A stretch of 54,609 bases of DNA from NCBI GenBank assembly GCA_020722945.1, contig DYJV01000007.1, positions 1-54,609 of the forward strand. The letters run 5' to 3'. Of this stretch, positions 40,056 through 49,269 are shown in pieces. The notes beneath the pieces are model-generated. The model had not been told where the DNA came from. It did not search any database and worked only from the letters and a program-made list of their open reading frames with translations. Each line of letters starts with the position of its first letter. Positions within the stretch are counted from its first letter, which is position 1. The stretch comes from Candidatus Methylomirabilis sp. Lineage in GTDB: Bacteria; DYJV01. The position numbers were made by a program, and so were the translations under genes.

Positions 40056-40078
40056 GACGGGCTTACCCGTCTTTTTTA
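40056..40078 (+). terminator. Intrinsic terminator after the 92-aa gene
   Basis: GACGGG (40056-40061) and CCCGTC (40066-40071) pair around CTTA, followed by six Ts. Confidence 0.9.
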
Positions 40079-40135
40079 TTTACATTTCCAATATTCGGTG
40101 TTAGATAAATTTTTATTAATGCTTGGAGAGTTAAT

Positions 40136-41110
40136 GTGGGTAGTAGTATAAGAGTTGGTGTTGTAGGTCTTGGTTATTTAGGTTCTTTTCATCTTGAAAA
40201 ATACTTTAAATTAAACAATATCACTGTTACTGCTGTTTCAGATATAAATCAGAGTGCTTTAGATAAAGTAAGAGACAAGAGCATCTTTAAATCTTTAAAC
40301 TACAAAGATATTATTGATTATGTTGATGCTGTAAGTATTGTTTCAAATACAGATAATCATTATACAATTGCCAAATTCTTCCTTGAAAATGGTAAGGATA
40401 TTCTTGTTGAAAAACCTATTACCTCTACTGTTGAGCAAGCAGATGAGCTTATAAAGATAGCAGAGGATAAAGCACTTATTTTACAGGTTGGGCACCTTGA
40501 GAGGTTTAATCCTGCAATTGTAGCTTTTCAAGAGTATGTTAAAAAGCCTATGTTTATAGAGAGCATACGCATATCTCCATTCTTTGGGAGAAGCACAGAT
40601 ATTGATGTTGTGAGAGATCTTATGATTCACGATATTGATATTATTCTCTCGATTGTAAAAAGTAAAGTCAAGAGTGTTCATGGTGTTGGAGGGTCTATAC
40701 TTACAGACAAAATTGATATTGCAAATGCAAGGATTGTTTTTGATTCAGGTTGTGTTGTAAATATTACATCAAGCAGAGTTTCTTTTAAAAAAGAGAGGAA
40801 GATCCGTATATTTCAGAGTGATTTGTATGCTTCAATAGATTATGATAAAAAAAATATCAAAATATATAGGTTAGATAAAAAGGGGAAAACTGTTATCAAA
40901 CCACTCGATTTTTTGTCGTGCTTCAAAATAAAAAAATTAAAATTGCCATCTGATGTTGACCAGCTTCAGCTTGAAATAGAATCATTTATTAATTCTGTAA
41001 TTACACGATCATCTCCTGCTGTATCAGGAGTTGATGCACGAAATGCACTTGAAGTTGCTTTAAAAATTTTATCAGATATCGAGGTAAATATCAATGATAC
41101 CATTTGTTGA
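40136..41110 (+). CDS. gnnA: Gfo/Idh/MocA oxidoreductase, probable GnnA
   Basis: This 324-residue NAD(P)-dependent sugar oxidoreductase has an N-terminal Rossmann motif (VGVVGLGYLGSFHLEKY) and the family EKP motif (DILVEKPITSTVEQADELI, about residue 85), followed by GHLERFNPAI and DLMIHDIDIILSI. The start is GTG at 40136 with GGAGAG upstream. It overlaps an aminotransferase gene, which overlaps lpxB. In Acidithiobacillus and Leptospira, GnnA oxidises the 3-OH of UDP-GlcNAc and GnnB transaminates it to give UDP-GlcNAc3N for lipid A. The same trio and order support GnnA here. Substrate is inferred from context only. Confidence 0.7.
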   Translation: MGSSIRVGVVGLGYLGSFHLEKYFKLNNITVTAVSDINQSALDKVRDKSIFKSLNYKDIIDYVDAVSIVSNTDNHYTIAKFFLENGKDILVEKPITSTVEQADELIKIAEDKALILQVGHLERFNPAIVAFQEYVKKPMFIESIRISPFFGRSTDIDVVRDLMIHDIDIILSIVKSKVKSVHGVGGSILTDKIDIANARIVFDSGCVVNITSSRVSFKKERKIRIFQSDLYASIDYDKKNIKIYRLDKKGKTVIKPLDFLSCFKIKKLKLPSDVDQLQLEIESFINSVITRSSPAVSGVDARNALEVALKILSDIEVNINDTIC

Positions 41111-42194
41111 TGTAAGTAAAGAATTTGAGCTCTTAAAGAACGAAATTACATCTAAAATCAATAAAATCCTCTTCAGCGGGCAATTTATTCTTGGAGAGGA
41201 AGTTTCTACTTTTGAGGAGAGTATTTCCCATCTTTTTAAAACAAATTTTTCAATAGCTGTAAACAGTGGGACAGATGCATTACATTTTGCTCTTATTGCA
41301 AATAATATCCAAAAAGGTGATCAAGTAATCACAACCCCTTTATCTTTTATGGCTACTACCGAGGCAATACTTTATGCAGGTGCAGAGCCGGTTTTTGTGG
41401 ATATTGACAAAGATACGTTTAATATTGATGTCAACAAAGTAGAACAAGCTATTACAGAAAAGACAAAAGCCATCCTCCCTGTTCATCTTTATGGCAATCC
41501 CTGTAACCTTGATAAGCTTACAGAAATTTGCAACAAACATAATCTTATTATGATTGAAGATTGTGCACAAAGTTTTGGAACTAAGTATAAAGATCGGTAT
41601 GTTGGCACATTTGGAGATGTAGGCTGTTTTAGCTTTTATCCCACTAAAAATCTTGGTTGTTATGGCGATGGAGGTCTTATAATTACAAATAAAAAAGAGC
41701 ATTTCCATAAATTTCTACTATATAGAAATCATGGTTTAGTTGATGGTGAGCATAAGATAATAGGCTTTAATAGTAGATTAGACTCTATTCAGGCGGGTAT
41801 CTTAAATGTAAAACTCTCTTACCTAAACCAATTTATCGAAAAGCGAAGAAAGTTGGTTCATCTTTACAAAAATTACCTTTCAGATATTGAAGAGATATCT
41901 ATGCAGAAAGAGGAGGATGGAGCATTCCATAGTTACAACCTTATAACTTTTGTTGCTAAAAAGAGGGATGAACTTTTTTCCTATTTGAAAGATAAAGGGA
42001 TAAGCTGTGGAATATACTATAAAAAATCTATTCCTGAGCAGCCTTCTCTATCTTTTCTCTCTATCCCCAAAGATAGCTATTTTATTGCATCCAATATTGC
42101 AAAGCAGGTAATATCATTACCTCTTTATCCTACTCTGTCTGAAAGTAGTGTGAAAGATATTTCCCAAAAAATTAAGGAGTTTTATGCCAGCTAA
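41094..42194 (+). CDS. gnnB: DegT/DnrJ/EryC1 aminotransferase, probable GnnB
   Basis: This 366-residue PLP-dependent sugar aminotransferase has NSGTDALHFALIA (phosphate and PLP binding), LPVHLYGNP, MIEDCAQSFGTKYKDR (PLP-ring Asp) and FSFYPTKNLGCYGDGG, with the Schiff-base lysine at K185. It overlaps gnnA by 17 bases and lpxB by 11. With GnnA it would form UDP-2,3-diacylamino-sugar precursors, so that lipid A has amide-linked acyl chains at positions 3 and 3'. An alternative is an O-antigen amino-sugar aminotransferase. Confidence 0.7.
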   Translation: MIPFVDVSKEFELLKNEITSKINKILFSGQFILGEEVSTFEESISHLFKTNFSIAVNSGTDALHFALIANNIQKGDQVITTPLSFMATTEAILYAGAEPVFVDIDKDTFNIDVNKVEQAITEKTKAILPVHLYGNPCNLDKLTEICNKHNLIMIEDCAQSFGTKYKDRYVGTFGDVGCFSFYPTKNLGCYGDGGLIITNKKEHFHKFLLYRNHGLVDGEHKIIGFNSRLDSIQAGILNVKLSYLNQFIEKRRKLVHLYKNYLSDIEEISMQKEEDGAFHSYNLITFVAKKRDELFSYLKDKGISCGIYYKKSIPEQPSLSFLSIPKDSYFIASNIAKQVISLPLYPTLSESSVKDISQKIKEFYAS

Positions 42195-43293
42195 CTATCT
42201 ACTGATTGCAGGTGAAGCATCAGGTGATACTTATGGTGCATCTATTGTATCCAAGATAAAAGAGCTCAGAGCAGATTATGAGGTTTTTGCAATTGGTGGT
42301 GAGAAGATAAGAGCTTGCAATGTAAATATAGTAGAAAGCATAGAAAACCTCTCTGTAATGGGTTTGACAGAGGTTCTAAAACATATCCCTTTTATTCTGA
42401 AACTTTTAGGGAGATTAAAAGATATTATAAGAAAATCTTCACCTGAATTTATAATCCTTATTGATTTTCCTGATTTTAATTTCAGAGTTGCAAAGTATGC
42501 GTATAAATACAAAATACCTGTTTACTACTTTGTAAGTCCTCAAATTTGGGCATGGAGACAGAGCAGGGTTTTTTTCTTAAAAAAATATATCAAAAAAATT
42601 TTTGTTTTATTCCCTTTTGAAGTTGATTTTTATAAAAAATTTGATGTAGATGTTGAATTTGTAGGGCATCCTTTAGTGGAAAAGATTCACAATTTTTCCC
42701 CTACTTCACAAATAGATAGAGATTTTTTAAATATTGCACTACTCCCCGGTAGTAGAAAGAGTGAAGTTGAGAAACTTTTACCGATTATTCTGGAAAGTGC
42801 TAAATTAATTAAAGAGCGATACCCCACAACAAAGTTCTTTATTCCGGTTGCTCCGAATATTAATTTTGAAAGTATAAATGGGATGATAGGAAGCAGGAGA
42901 GATTATATTACTTTAATAAAAGGGAACAGCTATGAAGTTTTATCCTCTTCAATAATAGTTGTAGCTGCTTCAGGGACAGCTACTCTTGAAGCAGCACTTT
43001 TTGGGAAGCCTGTAATCATAATTTATAAAGTAAATATGTTGTCTTATATTTTGGCTAAATTTCTTATAAAAGTCCCTTACATTGGGATAGCAAATCTCTT
43101 GCTTGGAAAGATGTATAACCCTGAGTTGATACAAAATAAAGTAACACCTGATAATATATTTGTTGAGGTTAGGAAATTTATTGAAAATAAATTGAAGTAT
43201 AAAGTTACATCAGAGAAAAATAACTCTTTGAAAGAAACTCTTTACAAAGAGGATATTTTTACAAAGAGTGCAAAAGCCATACTTAAAATTTAA
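42184..43293 (+). CDS. lpxB: Lipid-A-disaccharide synthase
   Basis: LpxB (GT19) joins UDP-2,3-diacyl-glucosamine and lipid X into the lipid A disaccharide at the inner membrane. The 369-residue protein starts with LIAGEASGDTYGASIV and contains ENLSVMGLTEVLKHIP, YYFVSPQIWAWRQSRV, FVGHPLVEK, LLPGSRKSEVEKLLP and the donor-site ASGTATLEAALFGKP. The length is normal. It overlaps the gnnB-like gene and is convergent with the MarR gene. Confidence 0.95.
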   Translation: MPANYLLIAGEASGDTYGASIVSKIKELRADYEVFAIGGEKIRACNVNIVESIENLSVMGLTEVLKHIPFILKLLGRLKDIIRKSSPEFIILIDFPDFNFRVAKYAYKYKIPVYYFVSPQIWAWRQSRVFFLKKYIKKIFVLFPFEVDFYKKFDVDVEFVGHPLVEKIHNFSPTSQIDRDFLNIALLPGSRKSEVEKLLPIILESAKLIKERYPTTKFFIPVAPNINFESINGMIGSRRDYITLIKGNSYEVLSSSIIVVAASGTATLEAALFGKPVIIIYKVNMLSYILAKFLIKVPYIGIANLLLGKMYNPELIQNKVTPDNIFVEVRKFIENKLKYKVTSEKNNSLKETLYKEDIFTKSAKAILKI

Positions 43294-43322
43294 TTGTTGG
43301 GTATGTTGTATTAACGTGTATC

Positions 43323-43742
43323 CTAACTTTGTGTTTCAAAAATACTCTTTAATAAAGTTTTTACACTATTCATATCAGAGTCGGAGATGTTACTTTTTAC
43401 TGAACACATAAAATTGTCCCCAATAGTTAAAATTTTATTTTTCATTGACAATGCTTTTTTTGTAAGCTGAATAGTGAATGCTCTCCTATCATTTGCATGG
43501 GGAGTCCTTACCACAAAGCCTCTTTTGGAAAGATTATCAAGCATTTTGGTAATAGTAGGTGTCTCTACAAATAAGATATCGGCAATCTCTTTTTGAGTTA
43601 AACTCCCATTTTCAAATAATACCATTAAGACACACCAGCACGAAGCTGTGAGCCCAAAAGGCTCTAATTTTTTATCAAAATCTTTCTTTAACTTTCTTGA
43701 TAATCTTGCTGATAAGAAGTATATGCAATCTTTAAGTTTCAA
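43323..43742 (-). CDS. MarR family transcriptional regulator
   Basis: This 139-residue winged-helix regulator has the MarR core: LTASCWCVLMVLFENGSLTQ, then the recognition helix region TQKEIADILFVETPTITKMLDNLSKRG and wing FVVRTPHANDRRAFTIQLT. MarR proteins are small-ligand-responsive dimers, usually repressors of their own gene and a neighbour. The start is TTG at 43742 with AAAGGAG 7 bases upstream. A palindrome overlaps its likely promoter. No obvious target gene is adjacent except itself. Confidence 0.85.
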   Translation of the reverse strand: MKLKDCIYFLSARLSRKLKKDFDKKLEPFGLTASCWCVLMVLFENGSLTQKEIADILFVETPTITKMLDNLSKRGFVVRTPHANDRRAFTIQLTKKALSMKNKILTIGDNFMCSVKSNISDSDMNSVKTLLKSIFETQS

Positions 43743-44053
43743 TAGTGGCTCCTTTAATTTTATTTACTGTTTTAATAAACGATAATCTGATATTTTGTCA
43801 AGTTTAAATTTTAGAACTTTATTTTATTTTTATTGTATCCTTTTTGTAGTTTATATTTAGTTATGCTGATTTTACTAATTTGTCCTTTAAATTTTTTCTA
43901 TCTTTATAGATTTTAAATTTTAAATCCAATTTTTCATTAATAACTAATAACGATTTTTTATAAATTATTAATAAGAGAAACTTTAAGATTTACTTTGGAA
44001 TGTAGGTGTGATTATATTTCTTGTAAAATTATATAGAGAGAGAAGATATAAAA
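43743..44053. other. 311-base divergent gap between marR-like and dus genes
   Basis: Very AT-rich. It holds the MarR-side promoter and operator (43769-43801) and, near 44030-44053, the GAGAGAGAAG ribosome binding site for the dus gene. Nothing else coding or structured was recognised. Confidence 0.5.
43769..43801 (-). promoter_or_regulatory. Candidate MarR-family autoregulated promoter
   Basis: On the minus strand TTGACA (43801-43796) and TATTAA (43777-43772) are 18 bases apart. The -10 lies inside a GTTT-N4-AAAC dyad (43769-43780), 27 bases upstream of the TTG start. An operator overlapping the -10 is the usual arrangement for MarR self-repression. Confidence 0.45.
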
Positions 44054-45028
44054 TTGCTTGATAAACTTAAAAATCAAATTATTTCAGCTCCACTTGCAGG
44101 TTTAACCAACGAGCCTTTGAGACTACTTTTCAAAGATATTGGTTTAAAGATTACATATACTGAGATGGTGAGTGCTGATGCATTAATAAGAAGAGAGAAG
44201 AAAACTTTGGGCATGGTTACACTTAAATATGAGAGGCCTATTGTTATTCCGCAGATATTTGGCTCTGATCCTGATATTTTGTCTGATGCTGCAAAAATTT
44301 TACATCAAATGGGTTACACTTTTGTTGATATTAATATGGGTTGTCCTGTGAGAAAAGTGAATAATAGAGGTTCAGGTGTAAAACTTATGGATAATCCTGA
44401 TACAGTTAGAAAGATTATCCATAAGCTAAGAGAGATTCCTGTTGTAATATCTGTTAAGCTGAGACTTGGGGTTAAGGAGAGCACTCTTAATTATCTTGAT
44501 ATAATAAATATTCTTTACAATGAAGGAGTTGATTTTGTAACGCTTCATCCAAGGAGTGGTGAAGAATTTTTTAAAAATAGTGCAAGATGGAGCTGTATAA
44601 AAGAGGTTAAAGATAAATTTCCAAAACTCTTTCTTATTGGAAATGGTGATATAAAATCACCTGAAGATATTGAACAGATGTTTTTACAAACAGGTTGTGA
44701 TGCTGTAATGATTGGGAGGAAATTGTCTGAAGACCCTCTACTTATTCAACAATGGGAAAAATTCAAGGAAGATGGAAGTTATCAATTGAGCACACCAGAA
44801 AAAAAGATGGAGATATTTAAAACACTGTTTAATTACATTAATCTATTTTATAATCAGAAAATTTCCACTACTTTAGCCAGAAAATACCTATTTCTATTCT
44901 CAAAAGGATTTAGCTGTAGTGCTGATTTTAGAAAAAAAATATCATTAATAAAAAATTGTATTGAAATTTTAGAAGAAATAAGTTATTGGGAAAAAAATTA
45001 TAAAACAGATAGAGATATGTATGGATAA
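44054..45028 (+). CDS. dus: tRNA-dihydrouridine synthase (DusB-like)
   Basis: Dus reduces uridines to dihydrouridine in tRNA with FMN and NADPH. The 324-residue protein has SAPLAGLTNEPLRLLFKD, EMVSADALIR, FGSDPDIL, DINMGCPVRKVNNRGSGVKLM (catalytic cysteine in MGCPV), KLRLGV, LHPRSGEEFFKNSARW and IGNGDIKSPED. The start is TTG at 44054 behind GAGAGAGAAG. Followed by a fis-like gene with an 8-base overlap, as in the dusB-fis operon of gammaproteobacteria. Confidence 0.92.
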   Translation: MLDKLKNQIISAPLAGLTNEPLRLLFKDIGLKITYTEMVSADALIRREKKTLGMVTLKYERPIVIPQIFGSDPDILSDAAKILHQMGYTFVDINMGCPVRKVNNRGSGVKLMDNPDTVRKIIHKLREIPVVISVKLRLGVKESTLNYLDIINILYNEGVDFVTLHPRSGEEFFKNSARWSCIKEVKDKFPKLFLIGNGDIKSPEDIEQMFLQTGCDAVMIGRKLSEDPLLIQQWEKFKEDGSYQLSTPEKKMEIFKTLFNYINLFYNQKISTTLARKYLFLFSKGFSCSADFRKKISLIKNCIEILEEISYWEKNYKTDRDMYG

Positions 45029-45281
45029 AAATATTAAAGATTTAGATAAGTTTTCTTTAGAAGAGATTCTTGAATATAAATTTGATTGCTTATTAGAGCA
45101 TGTAAACCCATCCAAGAGCAACAATCATAATTTTTATAATATTGTTTTAGAGAGTATAGAAAAATCTCTTTTTAAGAAAGTTATCTCAAAAACTGGTAAT
45201 AACCAATCAAAAGCATCAGAGATGTTAGGCATCAATAGAAACACTCTCAAAAAGAAGCTTTTGAAGTATAATCTAATATAA
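45021..45281 (+). CDS. Fis-type HTH (HTH_8) small protein
   Basis: The 86-residue protein ends in a Fis-type helix-turn-helix (VISKTGNNQSKASEMLGINRNTLKKKLLKYNLI, about residues 53-86), the same DNA-binding module as in Fis and NtrC-type regulators. The N-terminal half (about 1-45) is helical and matches neither the Fis beta-hairpin arms nor a AAA+ domain. It overlaps the dus stop by 8 bases. It could be a nucleoid-associated Fis-like protein; any specific targets are unknown. Confidence 0.8.
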   Translation: MDKNIKDLDKFSLEEILEYKFDCLLEHVNPSKSNNHNFYNIVLESIEKSLFKKVISKTGNNQSKASEMLGINRNTLKKKLLKYNLI

Positions 45282-45290
45282 TTTATTACC

Positions 45291-45959
45291 TTACTGCAGC
45301 AAATAACCAACCTTTGAAATAGCTTTTATCATTCCTGCTCTCTCACCCAGCTTTCTTCTTAATGCAGAGACATGTGAATCTACGGTTCTTGTCTGGACAT
45401 CTGATGAATATCCCCACACTCTGTCAAGGAGCTGGTCACGAGTGAGTATTTTATTTGGATTCTGAATAAATATCTTCATTAAGTCAAACTCTTTTTTTGA
45501 AAGTTGATGTTTCTGGTCATTAATAGTCATTATGTATGTATCAGGGTCTATCTCAATATCGTTGTATTTAAAATTCTCTATTACAACTTTGTTCCCTCGT
45601 CTAAGGACTGCTTTTATCTTTGTGATTAGAAGTTTAAATGTAAAAGGTTTTGCAATATAATCATCCGCTCCGAATTCTATCCCTTTTACAATATCATCTT
45701 CACTGTTTTTAGCTGATATTATTATTACAGGGACATCTTTAAAGGAGTTGTTGTCCTTTATTATTTTTAAAAAATCAAAACCTTTAAGCCCCGGAAGCAT
45801 TAAATCAAGCAGAATAAGGTCAATCTGCATATCCTCAAGACATAGCAGAGCATCATTTGCATTTGTAAAATTTAAAACTTCAAAATTTTTTGCTTGAAGA
45901 TTAAATTTTATAAGGTCGCCTAACTCTTTATGATCTTCAATTAGAAGTATTGTCTTCAA
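45291..45959 (-). CDS. phoB: PhoB-like response regulator
   Basis: The 222-residue OmpR/PhoB-type regulator has a receiver domain (ILLIEDHKELGDLIKF, phospho-acceptor D52 in LILLDLMLPGLKG, VIIISAKNSEDD, Lys switch in IAKPF) and a winged-helix C terminus (LSKKEFDLMKIFIQNPNKIL, TRDQLLDRVWGY, TRTVDSHVSALRRKLG). It follows phoU with a 23-base overlap, at the end of the pst operon, so it is the likely phosphate response regulator. No phoR kinase is adjacent. Confidence 0.8.
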   Translation of the reverse strand: MKTILLIEDHKELGDLIKFNLQAKNFEVLNFTNANDALLCLEDMQIDLILLDLMLPGLKGFDFLKIIKDNNSFKDVPVIIISAKNSEDDIVKGIEFGADDYIAKPFTFKLLITKIKAVLRRGNKVVIENFKYNDIEIDPDTYIMTINDQKHQLSKKEFDLMKIFIQNPNKILTRDQLLDRVWGYSSDVQTRTVDSHVSALRRKLGERAGMIKAISKVGYLLQ

Positions 45960-46626
45960 TATTTTCAGCCTCTTTTAGGTGTTTATGTTTGATTATTTTA
46001 CCTGTTGCCATAAACACTACAAGTTCTGCTATATTTGTGATATGATCAGCTATTCTTTCATAATTTTTTGATATTATCATTAATGATTGTGCACACTCTA
46101 TCTTTTCTGGCTCCTCTTTTATTAATTTTAAGAGCTCTCTTATTATCTGGTCATTTAATTGGTCTATATAATCATCTTTTGAGATTATATTGTATGCTAA
46201 TGCAGTATCTTTGTTAAAATATGAATCTATAGCCTCTTGAAGCATATCCATTATAGATTTTGCCATCTTGGGAAGATCTATGTAAGGTTTAAGTGGTTTG
46301 ACATTGTTTAATTTTAATACCTGATTTGATATATTGCCACATAGATCGCCTATTCGTTCAAGGTCTATGATTATTCTAAGTGCAGTGATTATAAATCTGA
46401 GATCAAGTGCTTTAGGTTCATAAAGTGCTAATATCTTTAAGCATGTATCCTCTATTTCAAGTTCTAATCTGTCTATTATTGAGTCATCCTCTTTTACCTT
46501 AAGAGCAAGATTAGAATCCATATTAACGAGTGAAGTTATACTGCTATCTATCATAGATTTGACGCTTGAACACATTTTAGCAATCTCTGTTTTCAGAGAA
46601 ATATAAAATTGATCTGTATGTTTCAT
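45937..46626 (-). CDS. phoU: Phosphate signalling protein PhoU
   Basis: The 229-residue all-alpha protein has two PhoU repeats, each with an E/DxxxD metal-binding helix (for example DLRFIITALRIIIDLERIGD and IISKNYERIADHITNIAELVVF). PhoU links the Pst transporter to the PhoR kinase and represses the Pho regulon when phosphate is ample. It lies between pstB and phoB, 48 bases after pstB. Confidence 0.93.
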   Translation of the reverse strand: MKHTDQFYISLKTEIAKMCSSVKSMIDSSITSLVNMDSNLALKVKEDDSIIDRLELEIEDTCLKILALYEPKALDLRFIITALRIIIDLERIGDLCGNISNQVLKLNNVKPLKPYIDLPKMAKSIMDMLQEAIDSYFNKDTALAYNIISKDDYIDQLNDQIIRELLKLIKEEPEKIECAQSLMIISKNYERIADHITNIAELVVFMATGKIIKHKHLKEAENIEDNTSN

Positions 46627-46674
46627 AATGTCTCCTATAAAAGTTATATTTATTTTATAAATAGATTAGAAATT

Positions 46675-47430
46675 TTAACCAAATCTTCCACTTACATACT
46701 CCTCTGTAAGTTTCTGGTTTGGATTGGTAAAGATACTTGCTGTAACATCAAATTCTATTAACTCTCCAAGATACATAAATGCTGTAAAATCTGATATTCT
46801 TGCAGCCTGTTGCATATTGTGGGTTACTATTATTATTGTTACAAGATTTTTTATGGAATACATCAACTCCTCTATCTTGGAAGTGGATATTGGATCAAGA
46901 GCACTTGTTGGCTCATCAAAGAGTAATATTTTCGGTTCTACGGCAAGAGCTCTTGCAATAACAAGTCTCTGCTGCTGCCCGCCTGATAGCCCTGATGCCT
47001 GATGTTCAAGCCTTGACTCAACTTCTTCCCATATAGCTGCATCTTTTAAAGCTTTTTCTACTCGATCCTTTAACTCTGTTTTGTTCTTGATACCTTTGAG
47101 CTTTAATCCGTAAGATACATTGTCAAAAATAGTCATAGGAAAAGCTGTTGGTTTTTGGAAAACCATCCCAATATCGCTTCTTAATTTGATTAAATCGTTA
47201 TTATTTGCAAGAATATTCTCGCCATTTAATAGAATCTTCCCCTCATATTTGTTGTTATGATATAGGTCGTGCATTCTATTAAAACAGCGCAGTAGTGTAG
47301 TTTTCCCACAACCTGAAGGACCTATTAAAGCAGTAATTTTATTCTCAATAATTTCCATAGATATATTTTTGAGAGCTATAGAGTTTCCATAGTAGAAATT
47401 GAGATTTTTGATCTGTAAAATTGAGTTCAT
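46675..47430 (-). CDS. pstB: Phosphate ABC transporter ATP-binding protein
   Basis: The 251-residue ATPase has Walker [14 protein letters not shown]-loop [16 protein letters not shown] (PstB-specific), the signature [19 protein letters not shown], Walker [14 protein letters not shown] and switch histidine TIIIVTHNM. It powers high-affinity phosphate import by the PstCA permease. The ATG overlaps the pstA stop by 4 bases. Confidence 0.97.
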   Translation of the reverse strand: MNSILQIKNLNFYYGNSIALKNISMEIIENKITALIGPSGCGKTTLLRCFNRMHDLYHNNKYEGKILLNGENILANNNDLIKLRSDIGMVFQKPTAFPMTIFDNVSYGLKLKGIKNKTELKDRVEKALKDAAIWEEVESRLEHQASGLSGGQQQRLVIARALAVEPKILLFDEPTSALDPISTSKIEELMYSIKNLVTIIIVTHNMQQAARISDFTAFMYLGELIEFDVTASIFTNPNQKLTEEYVSGRFG

Positions 47431-48272
47431 TTTTTATATCTCCAAGAAATAAGTATTCTTCCCAATATTGTGAGAAATAATATTGTTATTGTTATAATAA
47501 AAGATGCTGCCCATGCCAAACTATGCCAATCTTCATAAGGTCCCATTGCATATTGAAATATAGTAACAGTGAGTGAAGGTGTTGGTTGGTTGAGGTTTAG
47601 TGTAAAGAAAGAGTTGTTAAAAGAAGTAAATAAAAGTGGTGCGGCTTCTCCTGAAACTCTTGCAATTCCAAGTAAAACACCTGTTAGTATCCCTGTTGCG
47701 GCACCCTTGTATAAAACTTGTATGATAACTTTGTAGTATGGTGCACCGAGTGCAAAAGCAGCTTCACGTAATTCGTCAGGGATAAGTCTGAGCATCTCTT
47801 CAGTTGTTCTTATTATTATAGGGAGCATAATTATAGCAAGAGAGACCCCACCTGCCCAGCCGCTGAAATGTTCTAAAGGTCTTACCATTATTGCATAAAC
47901 AAATGTTCCAACAACAATTGCAGGAATGCTTATAGTTATGTCTGCTAAAGTGCTTATCATCTGAGGAATGAATTTGTTTCTCCCATACTCTGCTAAATAT
48001 GTCCCACCAAGAATTCCTATTGGAACTCCAATTAATACTGCAACAAGAATAATTAGAAATTGTCCTATAAAAGCGTTCCTTAATCCTGCTCCTTCTACCC
48101 CTGGTGGAGCAGGATCGTGTATAAAAATATCAAGGTTTATTGAATGCATCCCGTGCCAGAGAAGGTCTACAAGGATGAAGATGAGCCAAAAGAATCCTAC
48201 AAATGCACATATGGCTGAAATTGAGAGGAAAAGATTATTTTTAATTCTTCTTTTAAATAAATTATCGAACAT
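47427..48272 (-). CDS. pstA: Phosphate ABC transporter permease PstA
   Basis: The 281-residue protein has six predicted membrane helices and the ABC permease coupling loop ([29 protein letters not shown]). The PstA-specific [20 protein letters not shown] segment precedes it. With PstC it forms the phosphate channel in the inner membrane. It overlaps pstC by 11 bases and pstB by 4. Confidence 0.95.
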   Translation of the reverse strand: MFDNLFKRRIKNNLFLSISAICAFVGFFWLIFILVDLLWHGMHSINLDIFIHDPAPPGVEGAGLRNAFIGQFLIILVAVLIGVPIGILGGTYLAEYGRNKFIPQMISTLADITISIPAIVVGTFVYAIMVRPLEHFSGWAGGVSLAIIMLPIIIRTTEEMLRLIPDELREAAFALGAPYYKVIIQVLYKGAATGILTGVLLGIARVSGEAAPLLFTSFNNSFFTLNLNQPTPSLTVTIFQYAMGPYEDWHSLAWAASFIITITILFLTILGRILISWRYKK

Positions 48273-49185
48273 TTTTCTTCCTGATTATATATTTTGCAAA
48301 CGATAAAATAATAAAGCTTGAAATGAATAGTATTAATGCGAGAAAAAATAGAGATGAAAGATATAAATCTGTTGTTGCTTCGGTAAATTCATTTGCAAGA
48401 ACGACTGTTATAGTAGTTGCTGAATCAAATAATGATAGGGGGATTTTGTGAGTATTTCCTAAAACAAATGCAACAGCCATAGTCTCTCCAAGAGCTCTAC
48501 CAAGTGCAATAACAATACTTCCGTAAATTCCATATTTTGAATATGGCAACATAACATCTTTTATTACTTCCCACTGATTAGCCCCCATACCATATGCAGA
48601 TTCTTTGAGAATCTGAGGTGTAAGAGACAAGGTATCTCTTGTTATTGAAGCAATAAATGGTATGAGCATTATACTTAGCACTATACTTGCTGTGAGTACA
48701 TCTATTCCAAGTGGTGTCCCTTGAAAAAGGTATTTTATGATGGGGATTGAACCAAATATTTTTTGTAAAGATGGTTCAATATAATCAGACATAATTGGAG
48801 CAAGGGTGAAAAGCCCCCACATCCCGTAGATTATACTTGGAATTGATGCAAGTAGCTCTATAGTGCTTCCAAAAGCTGTTTTTAAAAATTTAGGACAAAG
48901 TTCTACAATAAAAATCGCAATTCCTATTGATATTGGGATTGCGATAAGTAGTGCAAGAAATGTAGTCAAAATAGTCCCTGCTATCATTGTAAGAGCTCCG
49001 TAGATCTCATTAACAGGGTCCCATATAGTTGTAGTTACAAATTCAAAAAATCCAAATTTGGTAATTGATTCTTTTGATTCGATTAAAAGGGTTATGAATA
49101 TTCCAATGATGATTAAAATTACTGAAAAAGATGCACCTGATGTGATATATTTAAAGATGTTATCAAAGGTTCTTGCTTTATTCAT
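48262..49185 (-). CDS. pstC: Phosphate ABC transporter permease PstC
   Basis: The 307-residue protein has six predicted helices. IGIFITLLIESKESI starts TM1, and the permease signature is LKESAYGMGANQWEVIKDVMLPYSKYGI. IPSIIYGMWGLFTLAP and GRALGETMAVAFVLGN are typical of PstC. It follows pstS on the minus strand with an intervening hairpin (49270-49307). No strong Shine-Dalgarno is seen. Confidence 0.95.
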   Translation of the reverse strand: MNKARTFDNIFKYITSGASFSVILIIIGIFITLLIESKESITKFGFFEFVTTTIWDPVNEIYGALTMIAGTILTTFLALLIAIPISIGIAIFIVELCPKFLKTAFGSTIELLASIPSIIYGMWGLFTLAPIMSDYIEPSLQKIFGSIPIIKYLFQGTPLGIDVLTASIVLSIMLIPFIASITRDTLSLTPQILKESAYGMGANQWEVIKDVMLPYSKYGIYGSIVIALGRALGETMAVAFVLGNTHKIPLSLFDSATTITVVLANEFTEATTDLYLSSLFFLALILFISSFIILSFAKYIIRKKNVR

Positions 49186-49269
49186 AGAATTTGTGCCTTA
49201 TTAGAATTAGAGTGTATTTACCAAGTTACCATAATGTTAAATTAGAAATTAAGAAGATTAATCATAAAT

